Shown: piece by piece, positions 1 through 10,994 of the stretch
How the letters are laid out: every line of letters begins with the position of its first letter
Numbering within the stretch: the first letter of the stretch is position 1
NCBI GenBank assembly: GCA_037127315.1
Contig: JBBBDQ010001275.1
Coordinates: forward strand, 1,608,501-1,672,500
Direction of reading: 5' to 3'
From: Ascarosepion bandense
Lineage: Eukaryota; Mollusca; Cephalopoda; Sepiida; Sepiidae
DNA length: 64,000 nucleotides
Made by a program: the position numbers and the translations under genes
The notes under the pieces: model-generated
What the model was told of the DNA's origin: nothing
The model's input: only the letters and a program-made list of their open reading frames with translations
The model's database searches: none

Positions 1-901
1 TGAAAATGGCTCCTGTAGACTTAAAAATTGTCCATTGCTTTAATACACACTAGCAATAAAAACCCAGCATTGCACAGGACGGGAAGAATAAGAATTCCCA
101 CGGACAATTTAAGTGTTGATCTTTGTAAGGGAAAATATGCCACGATGAAGAAGTGGGATAGCCAACAAGATAAAATAGGGCTGAGTAAATGTTGGAGGTT
201 TGCTTCTGGGTTAGCTTCACAAAATGAATATCTGCTTTAATAAATTTCCAAGGGGTGTCTAAGTTTTAAAACAAATCATATAAAAAATGTGGAAATGTAT
301 GCTTATAGAAATCAGTGAGGATAGACACACTGATACACAGACACATCTTCAGTTTTATTTCTCTATAGACATTAAATACAGCAGATAACTTGTATTTTTT
401 TAAAGTTATTCTCTGTGTAAAAGTTACTGTGTTGAACTATAAAAAAAAATAAGAAAAAAAAACTTAAAAATAAGAAATTAAAACAAAATTAAACTGAAGT
501 GTCAGGCACAATTTATTTTTCTTCATTGTGTAGAATAATAAATTTGCAAGGGGTGTGTATGTTTTGAAACAAATCAGATAAAACACAACGTCAGTATACC
601 ATTTCTTTTTTTTATGGTTTCTGAAGAAGCTTTCATAAAAGTGAATACATTTGAGATACATTTCCAATTTGTTCTTTTTCTTCATTCTAATATATATATG
701 AGAGAGAGAGAGGCAGCAAACTTTCTTTCAAACATCTTTCATATGGCCAACAAGGAAGTTTTGTTTTTTTTAAAATTCAGCAGCCTAACATTTTCTGTTT
801 TGTAGGAGTTAAGGAACATAAAAATTGTCCATAATTTTTTTTTGTCTCCAGTGCTTTTAGCCATTTCCATGGCCATTTTCAAGAGTGTTTTTGTTTCTCA
901 T

Positions 902-936
<35 letters not shown>

Positions 937-2115
937 TTTAGAGTTCAATTATTAATATAAGGATCATTTCTCTTGTTAAGCCAACCAGACATGAAGATTC
1001 TTATCAAAATTCTAAAAAATTTGAATTACCCTTATCCATAAGAAAAGTAATTTTTATAGATTTCTTCCTTTGTGAAGATCTGTTTTTCCTCAATCATGTA
1101 TCAAGTGTAATCAAATATTTGCAAAGCACTTACAGGTTGTCTCTCAAGAGTATACGTTAAAAAAATGATCTGTTTCCTGTCATTTCCTCTTTTCTTTGAT
1201 ATAAATTCATAACAAAATGTCTGAATTATATCATTTGCATTAAAATATTTGAATCAAGGTAAACATATCTTCTGAGTGCAAAATGTGTTATTCAATTTTG
1301 CTCAGATGTCAACAAACATATCAAGTAATTGCTTAGACAAACATTTGCAGATGTGAAATAGTTACTCCAGAAATTATCAGTGGATGGTTTTTTGATTTTA
1401 TCTCTTCTAATGGCTGATCTAAGTTTTTCAAAATATTGTGTAAAAAACTGACAACCTTAGTGAAAGAAAATGAACCATTTTTATTTTTTTTTTTGTCTTT
1501 AGGTTAAAATATCTTCAAAAGAAATCTCAACACGAGAATCAAATTGTAAATATGAAGTTTAGGGGTGTGTAGATGTGTGCGTATATATATATATAATTTT
1601 CTTATGACAATGGTTTATAAAAGCATTATATCACTACACAAAATGTCCATATTTCAGAACAATACTATTCTTCTTCAGGTGATATTTTACAATAAATAGT
1701 GAAAATGATCTATTTAGAAAATATAAGATGAATTCATGGTTATTTAGAAAATAAAGAAATGGTAGTTAAACAATTTGCTTGTAAGGATGTCAATATTGCT
1801 CAATCAAAAGTGAGAATTACGTTCAACTATAGGGTTGAAAATTTGGATCATGAAGTAGCATAATGTCAAGACATGACACTTTTTAATTTTTTCTGGATAA
1901 GATACATACTGAGACCATACATTATTTCAATGACAATTTTCATCAGTTGGTTAAATTTAAGGTTCCTTTTTTTTTTTTTAATTTGATCTGTTAAAATAGG
2001 GTAGATTGTTTAGGTCAGAACTAAGTAGTTATGATATACTAAGATATATTGGAGTCAAGAAAACTCCATAAGTATTGTGTGGGTCATTTATTTTAGTAAT
2101 TCATTAAATTTTAGA
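1..2115. other. AT-rich intergenic or intronic DNA, no gene seen
   Basis: No coding sequence is recognisable; the short open frames cross A/T runs and match no family I know. The stretch holds (AT)n tracts near 901-928 and 1582-1595, a GA run near 701-713, and a roughly 50-bp direct duplication (about 238-288 and 537-587, a few mismatches). A hammerhead-like motif at 849-895 is listed separately. The last part leads into the first 5S/tRNA SINE. Confidence 0.6.
849..895 (-). other. Hammerhead-like motif next to an (AT)n tract
   Basis: On the minus strand the order is CUUGAAAA, a UGGCC/GGCU pairing, AAAA and then GCACU. The same order recurs at 4565-4601 and in both arms of the hairpin at 31584-31868. 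In those copies the corresponding boxes are closer to CUGAUGA and GAAA, the invariant boxes of a hammerhead ribozyme. An (AT)n run follows at 901. This copy has lost the catalytic GAUGA, so it is a decayed member if the family assignment is right. Confidence 0.3.
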
Positions 2116-2233
2116 CATATGGCATATCAACCTTGGCCGGTCATTTATTGCCAAGTAAATTTTTATTTATTTATTGCTGGTAATACCTTTTTCTTTCAAC
2201 AATTTATTGTTTTTTGTAATATAAGTTTTTGTG

Positions 2234-3837
2234 AAAAAACCTGTTCCCCAACAGGATGCATAAAATCCAAGGAAGGGACAATCATAGTAGAGAAAGAGGA
2301 AATACTCCAGCGATGGGAAGAATACATAAAGGATCTCTTTGGCGACAAGAGAGAACAACCGAGAATACACAAGGAGATGGATGGACCGGAAATACTAAAA
2401 TCCGAAGTGGAAGCGGCAATGACCAAAATGAACAGAAATAAAGCACCTGGCCCAGATGGCATAGTGATAGAGCTGCTGACAGCCTTAGAAGAGTATGGCA
2501 TAGAAAAGATTACCGACATAATAAACGAAATTTATAGCAGCGGAATAATACCAGACGACCTATGCAAGTCGATATTTATAGCACTGCCGAAGAAACCAGG
2601 TGCAAACGAGTGTGAACTACACAGAACTATCAGCTTAATGAGTCACATTACAAAACTGATTGTCAGAATCCTGATGAATAGAGCGAGAAGCAGAATCAGG
2701 CCAGAGATAGGACAGGAACAGTGCGGGTTCGTCAAAGACACTGGAACAAGGAACGCCATATTCATGATTAGGATGCTCTCTGAAAGGGCATTACAAATGA
2801 AGAAAGACTTGTACCTATGCTTCATTGATTACGCGAAAGCATTCGACAAAATACGACACAAAGAATTGATGGAAATGATAGGAAACCTCGACATTTTCGG
2901 CAAAGATATAAGAATAATCAAGAATCTCTACTGGCAGCAAACGGCCTGCATACAGACAGGTAACGACCTCAGTAGATACACAAAGATAGAAAAAGGCGTA
3001 AGACAAGGCTGTGTCTTTTCACCGGATTTGTTCAACCTATACAGCGAGAATATTTTGAGGACCCTAGATGACACACCAGGATTTATTATTGGAGGCCACA
3101 ACCTGAACAACATAAGATACGCGGACGATACAGTACTGATTGCGGACACGGAAAGGAAACTGCAAGATCTCATACAGAAAGTAGCAGTGGAGAGTGACAA
3201 GATGGGACTACAAATAAACTTTAAGAAAACTGAGTGCATGGTCATCAGCAAAAGATACAACCCAAAATGCCAAATACAGGTGGGGGATAACAGAATCAAA
3301 CAAGTCCAAGAATTTAAATACCTAGGAAGTGTTCTAACAGGAGATGGAAAGTGCGACACGGAGATCCGAAGGCAAATTGGCATGGCAAAGGACGCGTTCC
3401 AGAAGATGAGCAAAATACTAACACACAGGAAGATCTCAATAGAAACAAAGAAAAGAGTGCTAGACTGCTACGTGATGTCAGTTCTTCAGTACGGCTGTGA
3501 ATGCTGGACAATATCATCGAAAATGAGGACAAAACTGGAAGCAGCCGAAATGTGGTTCTACAGAAGGATGCTACGGATATCGTGGACTGAGCATACAAGC
3601 AACGACGAAGTGTTAGAAAGAATGGCAACAAAAAGGAAATTGATGCTGAGCATCAGGAAGAGACAACTGAAGTTCCTGCGACATGCAATGAGGAAGGAGG
3701 GCCTGGAGAACCTGATACTGACTGGTCAGATAGAAGGAAGGAGAGACAGAGGAAGGCAGCGGATAACATATTTGCAGGGCCTGATCAGGTGGATGATGGA
3801 ACGGGGTTGCCAGGAGCAACAGGAGCAAACATACTAA
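2234..3837 (+). CDS. Reverse transcriptase region of an RTE-like LINE ORF2, 5' truncated
   Basis: The encoded polymerase would copy LINE RNA at a nicked target. The frame is open from upstream SINE sequence (formal ATG at 2077) to a TAA at 3835-3837; real element protein starts about residue 53 of that frame. Residues counted from 2077: KAPGPDG ~122, FIDYAKAFD ~249, GVRQGC ~307, catalytic YADD 348-351, EFKYLG ~412, LQYGCECW ~470. This motif order and the cysteine-rich C-terminal segment match the RTE/BovB clade. The apurinic-type endonuclease is absent. The last codons look frameshifted: another frame at about 3795-3900 encodes a continuation with RETWRSMIAYVLKGQGT before a TAG, so the TAA at 3835 is probably not the ancestral end. 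There is no sign of a host promoter. Confidence 0.85.
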
Positions 3838-3914
3838 GAGCCACAAGGGATAGGGAGACGTGGAGATCCATGATCGCCTACGTCCTGAAGGGACAGGGCA
3901 CATAGAAGAAGAAG
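2234..3914 (+). mobile_element. RTE/BovB-like LINE, 5' truncated, inserted in a SINE
   Basis: The left edge lies where SINE sequence stops after GTTTTTGTG, and the right edge after a short run of AGAAGAAGAAG, where SINE sequence resumes with AATACATTTTTC. Comparison with the SINE at 45513-46003 shows that about six target bases (TCTAGT) are missing. The insert starts between the endonuclease and reverse transcriptase regions, as expected of incomplete target-primed reverse transcription. A short 3' repeat instead of a long poly(A) is typical of RTE elements. The older relatives in the window are far more decayed. Confidence 0.85.
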
Positions 3915-4151
3915 AATACATTTTTCTTTTCGACTATCAAGATTCATTGGGATTTGATTTTAAGGGCAGTGTCCCCAAGTCCTACTCTGTTATTTAACCC
4001 ATAACTGGAGGGAAGGGACGGATTAATACCTTTCCCAAGGTTACCAGTGCTTAAATGAATGCAAAGTATTCAACTGGAATTCGAACTCGGCTCACTGATT
4101 TCTCTTTCCAAGCCGATATCCACTGCACCACAACGCACATCCGTCACTAAA

Positions 4152-4269
4152 CACTTACAGCACCTGGTATTCCCAAGCAGTTACCTATCTAAGTACTGAC
4201 CAGGCTCAACGTTGCTTAACTTTGGTGATTGAGTGAGAACCAGTGTATTCAATGTGATATGACCATAAT
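4152..4269 (-). pseudogene. 5S rRNA-derived module, first of a tandem pair
   Basis: The reverse complement aligns along its length with metazoan 5S rRNA: a GGTCATATCACATTG start, the internal-control-region-like TAAGCAACGTTGAGCCTGG, AGTACTTAGATAGG, and a GGGAATACCAGGTGCTGTAAG end. Changes such as a decayed first-stem region indicate a SINE promoter module and not a working 5S gene. In genuine 5S genes the A box, intermediate element and C box recruit TFIIIA; here they would drive SINE transcription. Confidence 0.8.
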
Positions 4270-4272
4270 CAA

Positions 4273-4392
4273 ATGCTTACTGCACCTGGTATTCCCAAGT
4301 GGTCACCCATCTAAGTACTGACCAAGCTCAATACTGCTTAACTTCAGTGATTGAGTGAGAAGCGGTGTATTCAATGTGATATGGCCATAAGC
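4273..4392 (-). pseudogene. 5S rRNA-derived module, second of a tandem pair
   Basis: This is a second complete 5S-like module abutting the first, with only a few bases between them. It begins GGCTTATGGCCATATCACATTG on the minus strand in two parts (GGCTTATGGCC then ATATCACATTG) and ends with GGGAATACCAGGTG. It is closer to the SINE consensus at its outer end than the inner module is. The other two complete copies of this SINE have one module only. Confidence 0.8.
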
Positions 4393-4564
4393 CGTATAGT
4401 TAGGAAAATTGTTGTTGATTAATGTTTGTTTGCTCAAATAGACACTCATGCATTGCTCAGCCATGTGCATCACGAGATAGCTTTAAAGGACATTCCTTTT
4501 CAAGAACACAAAAATTATGTTGCAGTCAAAACATGAGGATAAAATAACATCAGAAAAAAAATAT

Positions 4565-4601
4565 TCTTGAAAACGGCGCCAGTGAAGTGGCTGAAAGCAC
4601 T
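4565..4601 (+). other. Hammerhead-like motif, plus strand
   Basis: The order is CUUGAAAA, CGGC, loop, GGCU, GAAA, GCACUU. GGC/GCU-type pairing would form a stem-II-like hairpin, and the GAAA box is intact. The first box is CUUGAAAA and not CUGAUGA, so activity is not expected. It belongs with the motifs at 849-895 and 31632-31824. Confidence 0.3.
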
Positions 4602-4738
4602 TAGAAAGTCAAAAATTATTGATCATTTTTATACTGCTTATCTCTAGCAAAAAGGAAACATGTAAGAATATTAAAAAATTTTAAAAATCTTCCCTGTTGA
4701 TAGTTTTTAATGAAACATTTAAAAGAAAGATTGCTGTC

Positions 4739-4739
4739 C

Positions 4740-4772
<33 letters not shown>

Positions 4773-4960
4773 TAGGCATCCACAGACAGATCTGTTTTGC
4801 TGTATCACAGCTCATCAGTACAGTTAGACAGCTGATTGCTTTTTACCCAGTACTGAAACCCGACCGAATTGGCATCAGTCGGCAATTCTACCTCTGAGCT
4901 ACGGGCGCTTGGTAGAAGGAGGCAGACTTTTTAGCGTGTATATTATCATCATACACGCCC
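4739..4960 (-). mobile_element. tRNA-derived SINE on a TA/CA tract (family 3, copy 1)
   Basis: On the minus strand a tRNA-like region contains A-box-like TAGCTCAGAGGTAGAA (4901-4886) and B-box-like GGTCGGGTTTCAGTAC (about 4865-4850). It is followed by a body with CTGATGAGCTGTGATAC and GATCTGTCTGTGGATG, which runs directly into an (AT)n/(AC)n tract at 4739-4772. The copy at 55,68x-55,925 has the same order and also ends in (AT)n, so the dinucleotide tract is part of the element's 3' end. Part of the repeat continues to about 4990. Confidence 0.75.
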
Positions 4961-5289
4961 AATAACTGAGAGTGTTCTAATTCATTGCTGAATGATTTAT
5001 TCTTGTCACTCACAATGTAGGGAAAAAATTCAAAATCTATCATAGTTATTCATTTACTTTTTGTTTCATACCTGATAAAAACATAGAAAATATAACAATA
5101 TTTTTTCAAAGCAAAAATATTACCAATTGTAGAGTTGTGATTAACAAGCCAGATTGGAGGAACATCCATTTTCAGAACATAACATAATTCTTGCTCTGAA
5201 TAAAAATATTCTTTTAAAGTGAAATTCAGAAAACTTACCAATCTATCCTTTTCATTCAGGATTGGGCAGCCATAGTCCTTCACAAGTTC

Positions 5290-5640
5290 CTATTCTTTGT
5301 AGCTCTAGTTAAGGCTAACTCCTTATATCCCTCCCAGTTCCTCTTCTGCCACCAATTTCCACAAGCTCATTAAATAAATTACTCAGCTTCTCCTGCCTGT
5401 TTTTCTTTCAATGTACCCTCCGAGTATCAAATTCTCTGAACCTTCTTTCCTCATTTTTCTAAAAAAAATTTCAGCTGTCTCTAAATACAAGCATTCTTTT
5501 TGTTTCTATTTCCTGAAAGCTTTTATGCTCACACGTGCAGTCCATAGTATTCTCTTTGCTCCTAATGAGATTTTCTTGCTTCTTAATACTTTGCTTAACT
5601 TTTGGAAGGCATCTTTCATTATAAATCCTGCATTAATTTT
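5290..5640 (-). pseudogene. Old RTE LINE 3' fragment
   Basis: Plus-strand landmarks parallel the clearer RTE 3' end at 48535-49480: AGTATCAAATTCTCTGAACC near 5424, a TTCAGCTGTCT stretch, and CTTAATACTTTGCTTAAC followed by TTTTGGAAGGCATC. These correspond to the region after the reverse transcriptase thumb. Frames are destroyed by many stops and small deletions. No ends are preserved. Confidence 0.55.
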
Positions 5641-5644
5641 TTTT

Positions 5645-8470
5645 TTTGAAATAGTAGAATATGAACTGGTAAAAACGTTATACAATTTCAGAATTTTGAA
5701 ACAAGAAATTTTGATTGCGATGACAAATGAAGGAGAATTTTTCTTAGCATGTACACGTGTTTATAGATCTCTCTATCCCTGCATACAGAGAATACACCAG
5801 TTTATGGAGAAGAAACTATGAGGAAAAGATATTCATTATAAAAAATAATCAGTGGATTTAAAATGAAAAAAAAATTGCTGATCTATTCAATTTAGAAAAA
5901 AATAGCAAAAAGTTTTTCAATAAAAAATCTTGTTAAGAAAATATGCATCCTGTCAAAAAAAAAAAAAAAAAAAAAAAACAGTAACAATATATTAACTTTG
6001 GAAACTTTATCCACAACTTTGAACATAATATTCAACACTTTATCCAAAAATTGAACAGACTTGGTCATTTTTTTTTTTGATGGGATACATATTTTCCTAA
6101 CAAGTTTTTTTGATTATTCAGGCCAGCAGATGTAAATAAATATACTGTTTATTATTAAAAAAAAGAGTATCTACTGAAAGTAATCAAGTAACCAAGTAAT
6201 TAAACAATATGCACATATATATATATAGTTTAATTACTTGGTTTATGGTCATAATCAAATTAGACCAGTGCACATTTGTATTAAAACGTGTTCAATACAA
6301 TTATATTGTAAAACTTTTGAATATTTTCTATTTGTAAATGAACAATTATGCGACGTAGGTTTCTACCATGTGTGGTGTCTTCAGGCAATTTGCAGTAACT
6401 GATTTTACTGTTCACCATTATTTTTTTTTTTTTTAAGAATGCTCATGTGACAGGGAATCTCTTTCATTCAAAAATAAACTACTGAATGAAAGAACAAATT
6501 ATGATTAAGTGTAACCATACTAAAAAAATACTTATTAGGTTCATACAACCATCGATGAAAATGTGATAATTTCTTGTAATTTTAAAAATTACGCATTCAA
6601 AAATTCCCTACCATGTGAGCGCAAAAAAACAAAACAAAAAACAAACAAACAAAAAAACGTTACATGAGCGTTCTTAAAACATGAAAAACATTTCTTAAGC
6701 CTCTGAACCAATCTCTGCATGTTGTTTCCAACAAAGCATGGTCACCATAAGTCTCAACAAGAATTCTGCATGCTTTAGCATCAGATTTCTTTTGAATAAA
6801 GTAGTGCAGTAAAATTCCACAAAAATAGACTTTCTTTGGCACAGAATTTGACATGTTTAATGCTATGAAAAACTAAGCAAAATGACTCCATCTGAAACTA
6901 CATGCACGCAGATCTAGGAATACTATCTGTTGGAAAACTGAGAACTAATTCAAGGTCTTTATTTGCGCACACAAACAGAATTATACACTATAGTTTATCT
7001 TTTATTTTTAAATGTATTTAATTTCAAGTTTAAAACAAAAAAAATATCAGCCCTATAAACTTTGGTAAACATCTCATGTGGCTATATACGTCTAACAGTA
7101 GAACAATAAGTGACATTTATAAGAGAAAGTTTATGCTAAAATGTCACTGTATAATCTAACTGGTTAATATTCACCACTTAAGGAGATAATGTTGAAAAAA
7201 TTAATATTTCCTGTGAAAGATGAAAGCTATTTGACAAGTTTACTGATGTAACTCAATCCATGTATTGTATACTGGTATCTAGAATCGATCACATAAAAGG
7301 GATTTCTATCAGCACCCCCTGGTTGAATAATTGTGAATCAAAGGCATCATTAAATAAGGAAAATGGGAAGCCATTGGTTTTGCTTCTTTTGTCCCCTGTT
7401 CCCGTTTATGAAACCATATGGGGACATAATGTTTTTACACTGATATGAACCATTCACATAACAGAGGAATAAATTTCCAACAGATGATGTAAAATAAACA
7501 ATCTCCGGAAGCAAAATAATATCCATGGCATTTTGAAGTTCATTTATTATTTGCAGGTGAAAAAGAAAAAAAAATGCTGAGATAGGAAGGCATTTATAAA
7601 TTCTTTTTCTTCCATTTAACAAAAGGTCAAATCATGACGTTGATTTCCTTGAGCAGCAGGAATTGGTGCCAATAGTTAAGGAAGCAGTTTTGCTATGTTC
7701 AGTATTTTAGCAAAAAAAAGAAAAGAAAGATATGACTAATGACTGACTAAAAAACAAACAACAAACTAAAGAAAAATAAGAGATTAAATACGTAAGTCTT
7801 GGGTATCCCAAAATCTGACCAAATGGCCAAACTTAAAAAAAAAAAAAATTGGGGGTCAGGAAAAGAACTTTCAGCAAAAAGTTTCTCAAAAAACAAAAAA
7901 AGAAATTGTGTGCATATATATATATATATATAAATTTGTTTATAAATTTATTTAAAATTAATATAGTTAACATTGCAATACGGAAATTTCTATATTTTGA
8001 GATTATAGCCTCATCATCAGGCAATGTTAGCTCATTGTTGTGAAAATGATTTTCATTTGAATGAATGTCATTATCGGATGTGGGTAGACAGAAAAATTTA
8101 TGTGTGTTCAATTTAACTAATCAGAATCGAGATTCACTTTAAATTTGAAAACAGTTATATTTTTGGGGCATACATGATTTCTTCTTTCAACCATAACGGC
8201 AAGAGTGTCAGTCGATCAAAATTCATCTAGACTGCAATTTCTTTGATGTACAAGATTACTATCTTAGTTTTTCTCTTTATCCAATCATTTTCTAAAACAA
8301 AAAAAAGAAAACATTTTATATTTTTGATCTGACTTAAAGGGACCTTTGAGTGTAATTATACTACTTTTATTTCAATTCAGAATACATTTTATTCCAATTT
8401 TTCATAAACTCTTAATTTCTGACAATTTTTAATGTGTTTATTATATTATTATATCATAATACAAATTTTT
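5645..8470. other. AT-rich stretch, no gene seen
   Basis: I see homopolymer A and T runs (24 As at about 5956-5979), a short inverted repeat around a TA tract at about 6192-6245 (arms ACCAAGTAATTAAAC), and an (AT)n tract near 7915-7932. No frame resembles a known protein, and those of 60-135 codons overlap low-complexity DNA. A hammerhead-like core at 7989-8020 is listed separately. Confidence 0.5.
7989..8020 (-). other. Hammerhead-like core beside a TA tract
   Basis: On the minus strand an exact CUGAUGA (8020-8014) is followed by UGAG (8013-8010), an 8-nt loop and CUCA (8001-7998), giving a 4-bp stem II. The expected GAAA reads as A-rich sequence (AAAA then UAUAG), so one conserved G is missing. 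An (AT)n tract lies about 60 bp away, as for the other members. Confidence 0.35.
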
Positions 8471-8476
8471 AATATC

Positions 8477-8676
8477 CATTTAATTATTAAAAACTTGAAT
8501 GTCCATTTAATTATTAAAAACTTGAATGTCCATTTAATTATTAAAAACTTGAATGTCCATTTAATTATTAAAAACTTGAATGTCCATTTAATTATCAAAA
8601 ATTTAAATATCTATCTTTTTAATTATCAAAAATTTAAATATCTATTTAATTATTAAAAATTTAAATATCTATTTAA
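8477..8676. repeat. Tandem repeat of a 27-bp AT-rich unit
   Basis: About seven units run in series, each a CATTTAATTATTAAAAAC block followed by TTGAATGTC. The first four are near-identical; the rightmost ones diverge towards TATCTATTTAATTAT-type units. Because 27 is a multiple of three, the plus strand shows a misleading repetitive open frame (HLIIKNLNV repeated) that I do not regard as a gene. Confidence 0.9.
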
Positions 8677-8689
8677 TCATTACTCTTTC

Positions 8690-9780
8690 ATGATATTAAA
8701 CAAATTGGAAGATATATATAAAATTAATGAATATTTCTTTTTTATGAAGAATCTTTAACCATATTCTAAGGTGAACATTTTGCAATATTTACATATGACA
8801 TTTATTTCATGATATTTAATAGATTTTTATTCTTAAGAAATTTAATAATATATAGTTTTTCACATAGACAGAAAGGACATGGTTGATTAAAGACTTACAT
8901 ATTCTAGCTTTTTTTAAAAGGCTCCATTTTAATGTGGGAGTTTTGTTTCTTTCAGATACCAATAATATTTGAATAGGGATGTTCTATTTCTGTACTTATT
9001 ACTAAATGAAGATGTATGTTGATAAAATCAATTTCACAGAGTTCTTAGTACTATCCACATAAATCTTTACATTACTAGAGTTTCCCCATAGAAGAAATAG
9101 TACATTGATAAACAATGGATTCTGTAAGGCACCTGTTTTCCAAATAACACTTAAAAGGGTTTCTACAATTAAATTTATTATTGTCAATATTATTGATTTC
9201 AGTTTTTCTGGATAATTCTTATTTTCAATTAGGTTTAAAATTTTATTTAAAATATTATGATTTTTTCCAGATTATTCATACAACTAACTTAATTTCAGAG
9301 TATTTTTAGTGAAAATCATACTTAAGGGATTATTATTCGAAAGTGTTTCTTAATCAAAGCGAGGAATTTTTTTTCAAAATTTACAGCTAACCATTTGGTT
9401 GAAAGATAGTGTATACCAAATAATATTTCTATTCATATTTTTTCCTTGGGGGTAGATCTTCTCTTTTACATATGTAATATTTGGGCTTTTATAGCCAGTA
9501 TTTTTTAAGGCAGTATTATAAAAATTACTATGTTCATTAAACACTTATTCATCTGCTGAAATTCTACTAATTCTATATTCTAAGGATGAATGTACATGTT
9601 TAATAATGGTTGGAAGATGGTTACATAAAAGATTTGTATTTGTTTTTTTTATATGGTTGGTATATAGACTTTTCTAAATCTGAAATCACATTAAGGAAAT
9701 CTACTTTTTATATTTGTATTCATAGTAACTTTTAAATTAATGTTTTTAAATTCTCTATATATTGTCTTTCTAACTTTATT
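8690..9780. other. AT-rich stretch, nothing recognised
   Basis: This is composition-biased DNA with many TTT/AAA runs and no family-like protein in any frame. It ends where the truncated CR1-like LINE begins. Confidence 0.5.
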
Positions 9781-9789
9781 TTAAAACTT

Positions 9790-10482
9790 GTGGAATTCCT
9801 CACTACCATAAGGCCATCATCCCTGTTCTCCGACAGCCAATATGGATTCCGCTTTGACAGGTCCACGGCCGACCTGCTAGCAACTGTAACAGAGTACATG
9901 CTACAGGCCCTTGATGAGTCTGACAAGGCTCGCGCGGTTGCTCTAGACATCTCCAAGGCTTTCGACAGGGTTTGGCACCCTGGCCTCCTATGCAAACTAC
10001 GCGGTTATGGTATTACCAGTTGCCTGCTTGACCTAATCCAATCTTTCTTAAATGCTGGTGTCCCACAGGGCTCTATCCTGGGCCCGACGCTCTTCCTTAT
10101 TTTCATCAATGACCTCCCAGATGAGATCAAGTCCCAAGTAGGCATCTATGCAGATGACACTACAATATACTCCTGCTCCAGTAAGAAACCTGTCGTGACG
10201 GACAGACATAATCTCGCTGCTGACCTAGAGTGGGATCTACACTCTGTGGTGAACTGGGGCAAGAAGTGGCTTGTCAACTTCAATTCCTCTAAGACCAAGC
10301 TCTTGTCTGTCAACCATTACAGGCAACCTCTTCTGCCTCCCATAAGCATGGACCAGGTGATTCTCCCAGAGAGTAATACACTACGCCTCCTCGGACTTAC
10401 CCTGTCCTCAGACCTCAAATGGAACCACTATATTGAATCCATAGCAAAATCTACTGCTAAGAAGATTGGGTCACTATGTTGA
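9790..10482 (+). pseudogene. CR1/Jockey-like reverse transcriptase, broken
   Basis: The 230-codon frame contains the palm motifs DISKAFDRVWH (from residue ~53), AGVPQGSILGP (~89) and YADDT (~120), then WLVNFNSSKTK and LRLLGLTLS. The copy at 61564-61923 has about two dozen more residues between IQ-F and the PQGS motif, so this copy seems to carry an in-frame deletion there. A TGA at 10480-10482 cuts the frame inside GSLC. Coding resumes in the same protein register through KSTIRPCMEYCCH and then shifts frame near 10630. The active-site aspartates remain, but the protein cannot be complete. Confidence 0.8.
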
Positions 10483-10634
10483 TCCAGGATGTTTTTTCCA
10501 CCTGAATCCATCCTGCATATATACAAGTCAACCATCCGTCCGTGCATGGAGTACTGCTGCCATTTATGGTCAGGTGCCCCTGCCGTTCTCCTCAGTGTTC
10601 TTGACAAGCTCCAAAGGAGAGTCTGTAATGTGAT

Positions 10635-10994
10635 GTGATAGGTACTGATCTGGCGGCTCGACTGCAGCCACTTTCCCATCGTCGAAATGTGGCCTCCCTC
10701 TGTCTCTTCTATAAATACTTTCATGGCTTCTGCTCAGATGAGCTTAAGTCACTGATGCCTCCTCAACAGGTGTTTACTCGTGCAACCAGACTGGCAACTG
10801 GGTCCCACCCATTCACAGTCAGGTTAGCCAAATGCAGACGACAATTCTACTCCTGCAGCTTCCTCTCTTGCACTTCCCGCCTGTGGAACTCACTCCTGTA
10901 TTCTTGCTTTCCTGACGGCTACGACCTCCAGAAATTTAAATACAAAGTTAATACTCATCTACTAACCACTAGCTCTCTCCCCTCCCCTGTATAA
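10635..10994 (+). pseudogene. C-terminal part of the CR1/Jockey-like ORF2, frameshifted
   Basis: This frame continues the LINE protein after a frameshift near 10630. It carries ASLCLFYKYFHGFCSDELKS, ATRLATGSHPFTV and TSRLWNSLLYSCFPDGYDLQ, ending at TAA 10992. The same blocks recur in the minus-strand copies at 23254-23742 and 28138-28609, which supports the reading frame. The open ATG at 10635 is not the real start. Confidence 0.8.

Larger units (their letters stand above)
2116..4395 (-). mobile_element. 5S/tRNA chimeric SINE, copy 1, split by a LINE and with a doubled 5S head
   Basis: Two blocks, 2116-2233 and 3915-4395, are together collinear with the uninterrupted copies at 15795-16303 and 45513-46003. 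Reading the minus strand, the order is a 5S rRNA-like head, a tRNA-like module (A-box-like GTGCAGTGG, B-box-like AGTTCGAATTCC, about 4075-4140), a body containing CCATAACTGGAGGGAAGGGA on the plus strand, and a tail ending in the reverse complement of ATGGCATATCAACC. This copy carries two 5S modules in tandem. An RTE LINE at 2234-3914 interrupts the tail side. I did not find a clean target-site duplication for this copy. The structure resembles vertebrate AmnSINE1, which also fuses 5S and tRNA promoters, but I see no basis for homology beyond that. Confidence 0.8.

Noticed and set aside
2196..2519. Minus-strand frames opposite the RTE ORF
   Set aside because: They are shadow frames of the reverse transcriptase; RT motifs on the plus strand fix the coding strand.
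4152..4392. Functional 5S rRNA gene cluster
   Set aside because: The modules are diverged, sit at the head of a SINE with defined tail and, in sister copies, target duplications; no T-run terminator follows the 5S part.
5411..5821. 136-codon plus-strand frame
   Set aside because: Its first half is antisense to an RTE LINE fragment and the rest is low complexity.
8432..8656. 74-codon repetitive open frame
   Set aside because: It is the translation of a 27-bp AT-rich tandem repeat; the unit length is a multiple of three, so the frame stays open by construction.
8477..8676. CRISPR-like array
   Set aside because: Units are contiguous with no spacers, and the sequence is clearly eukaryotic.
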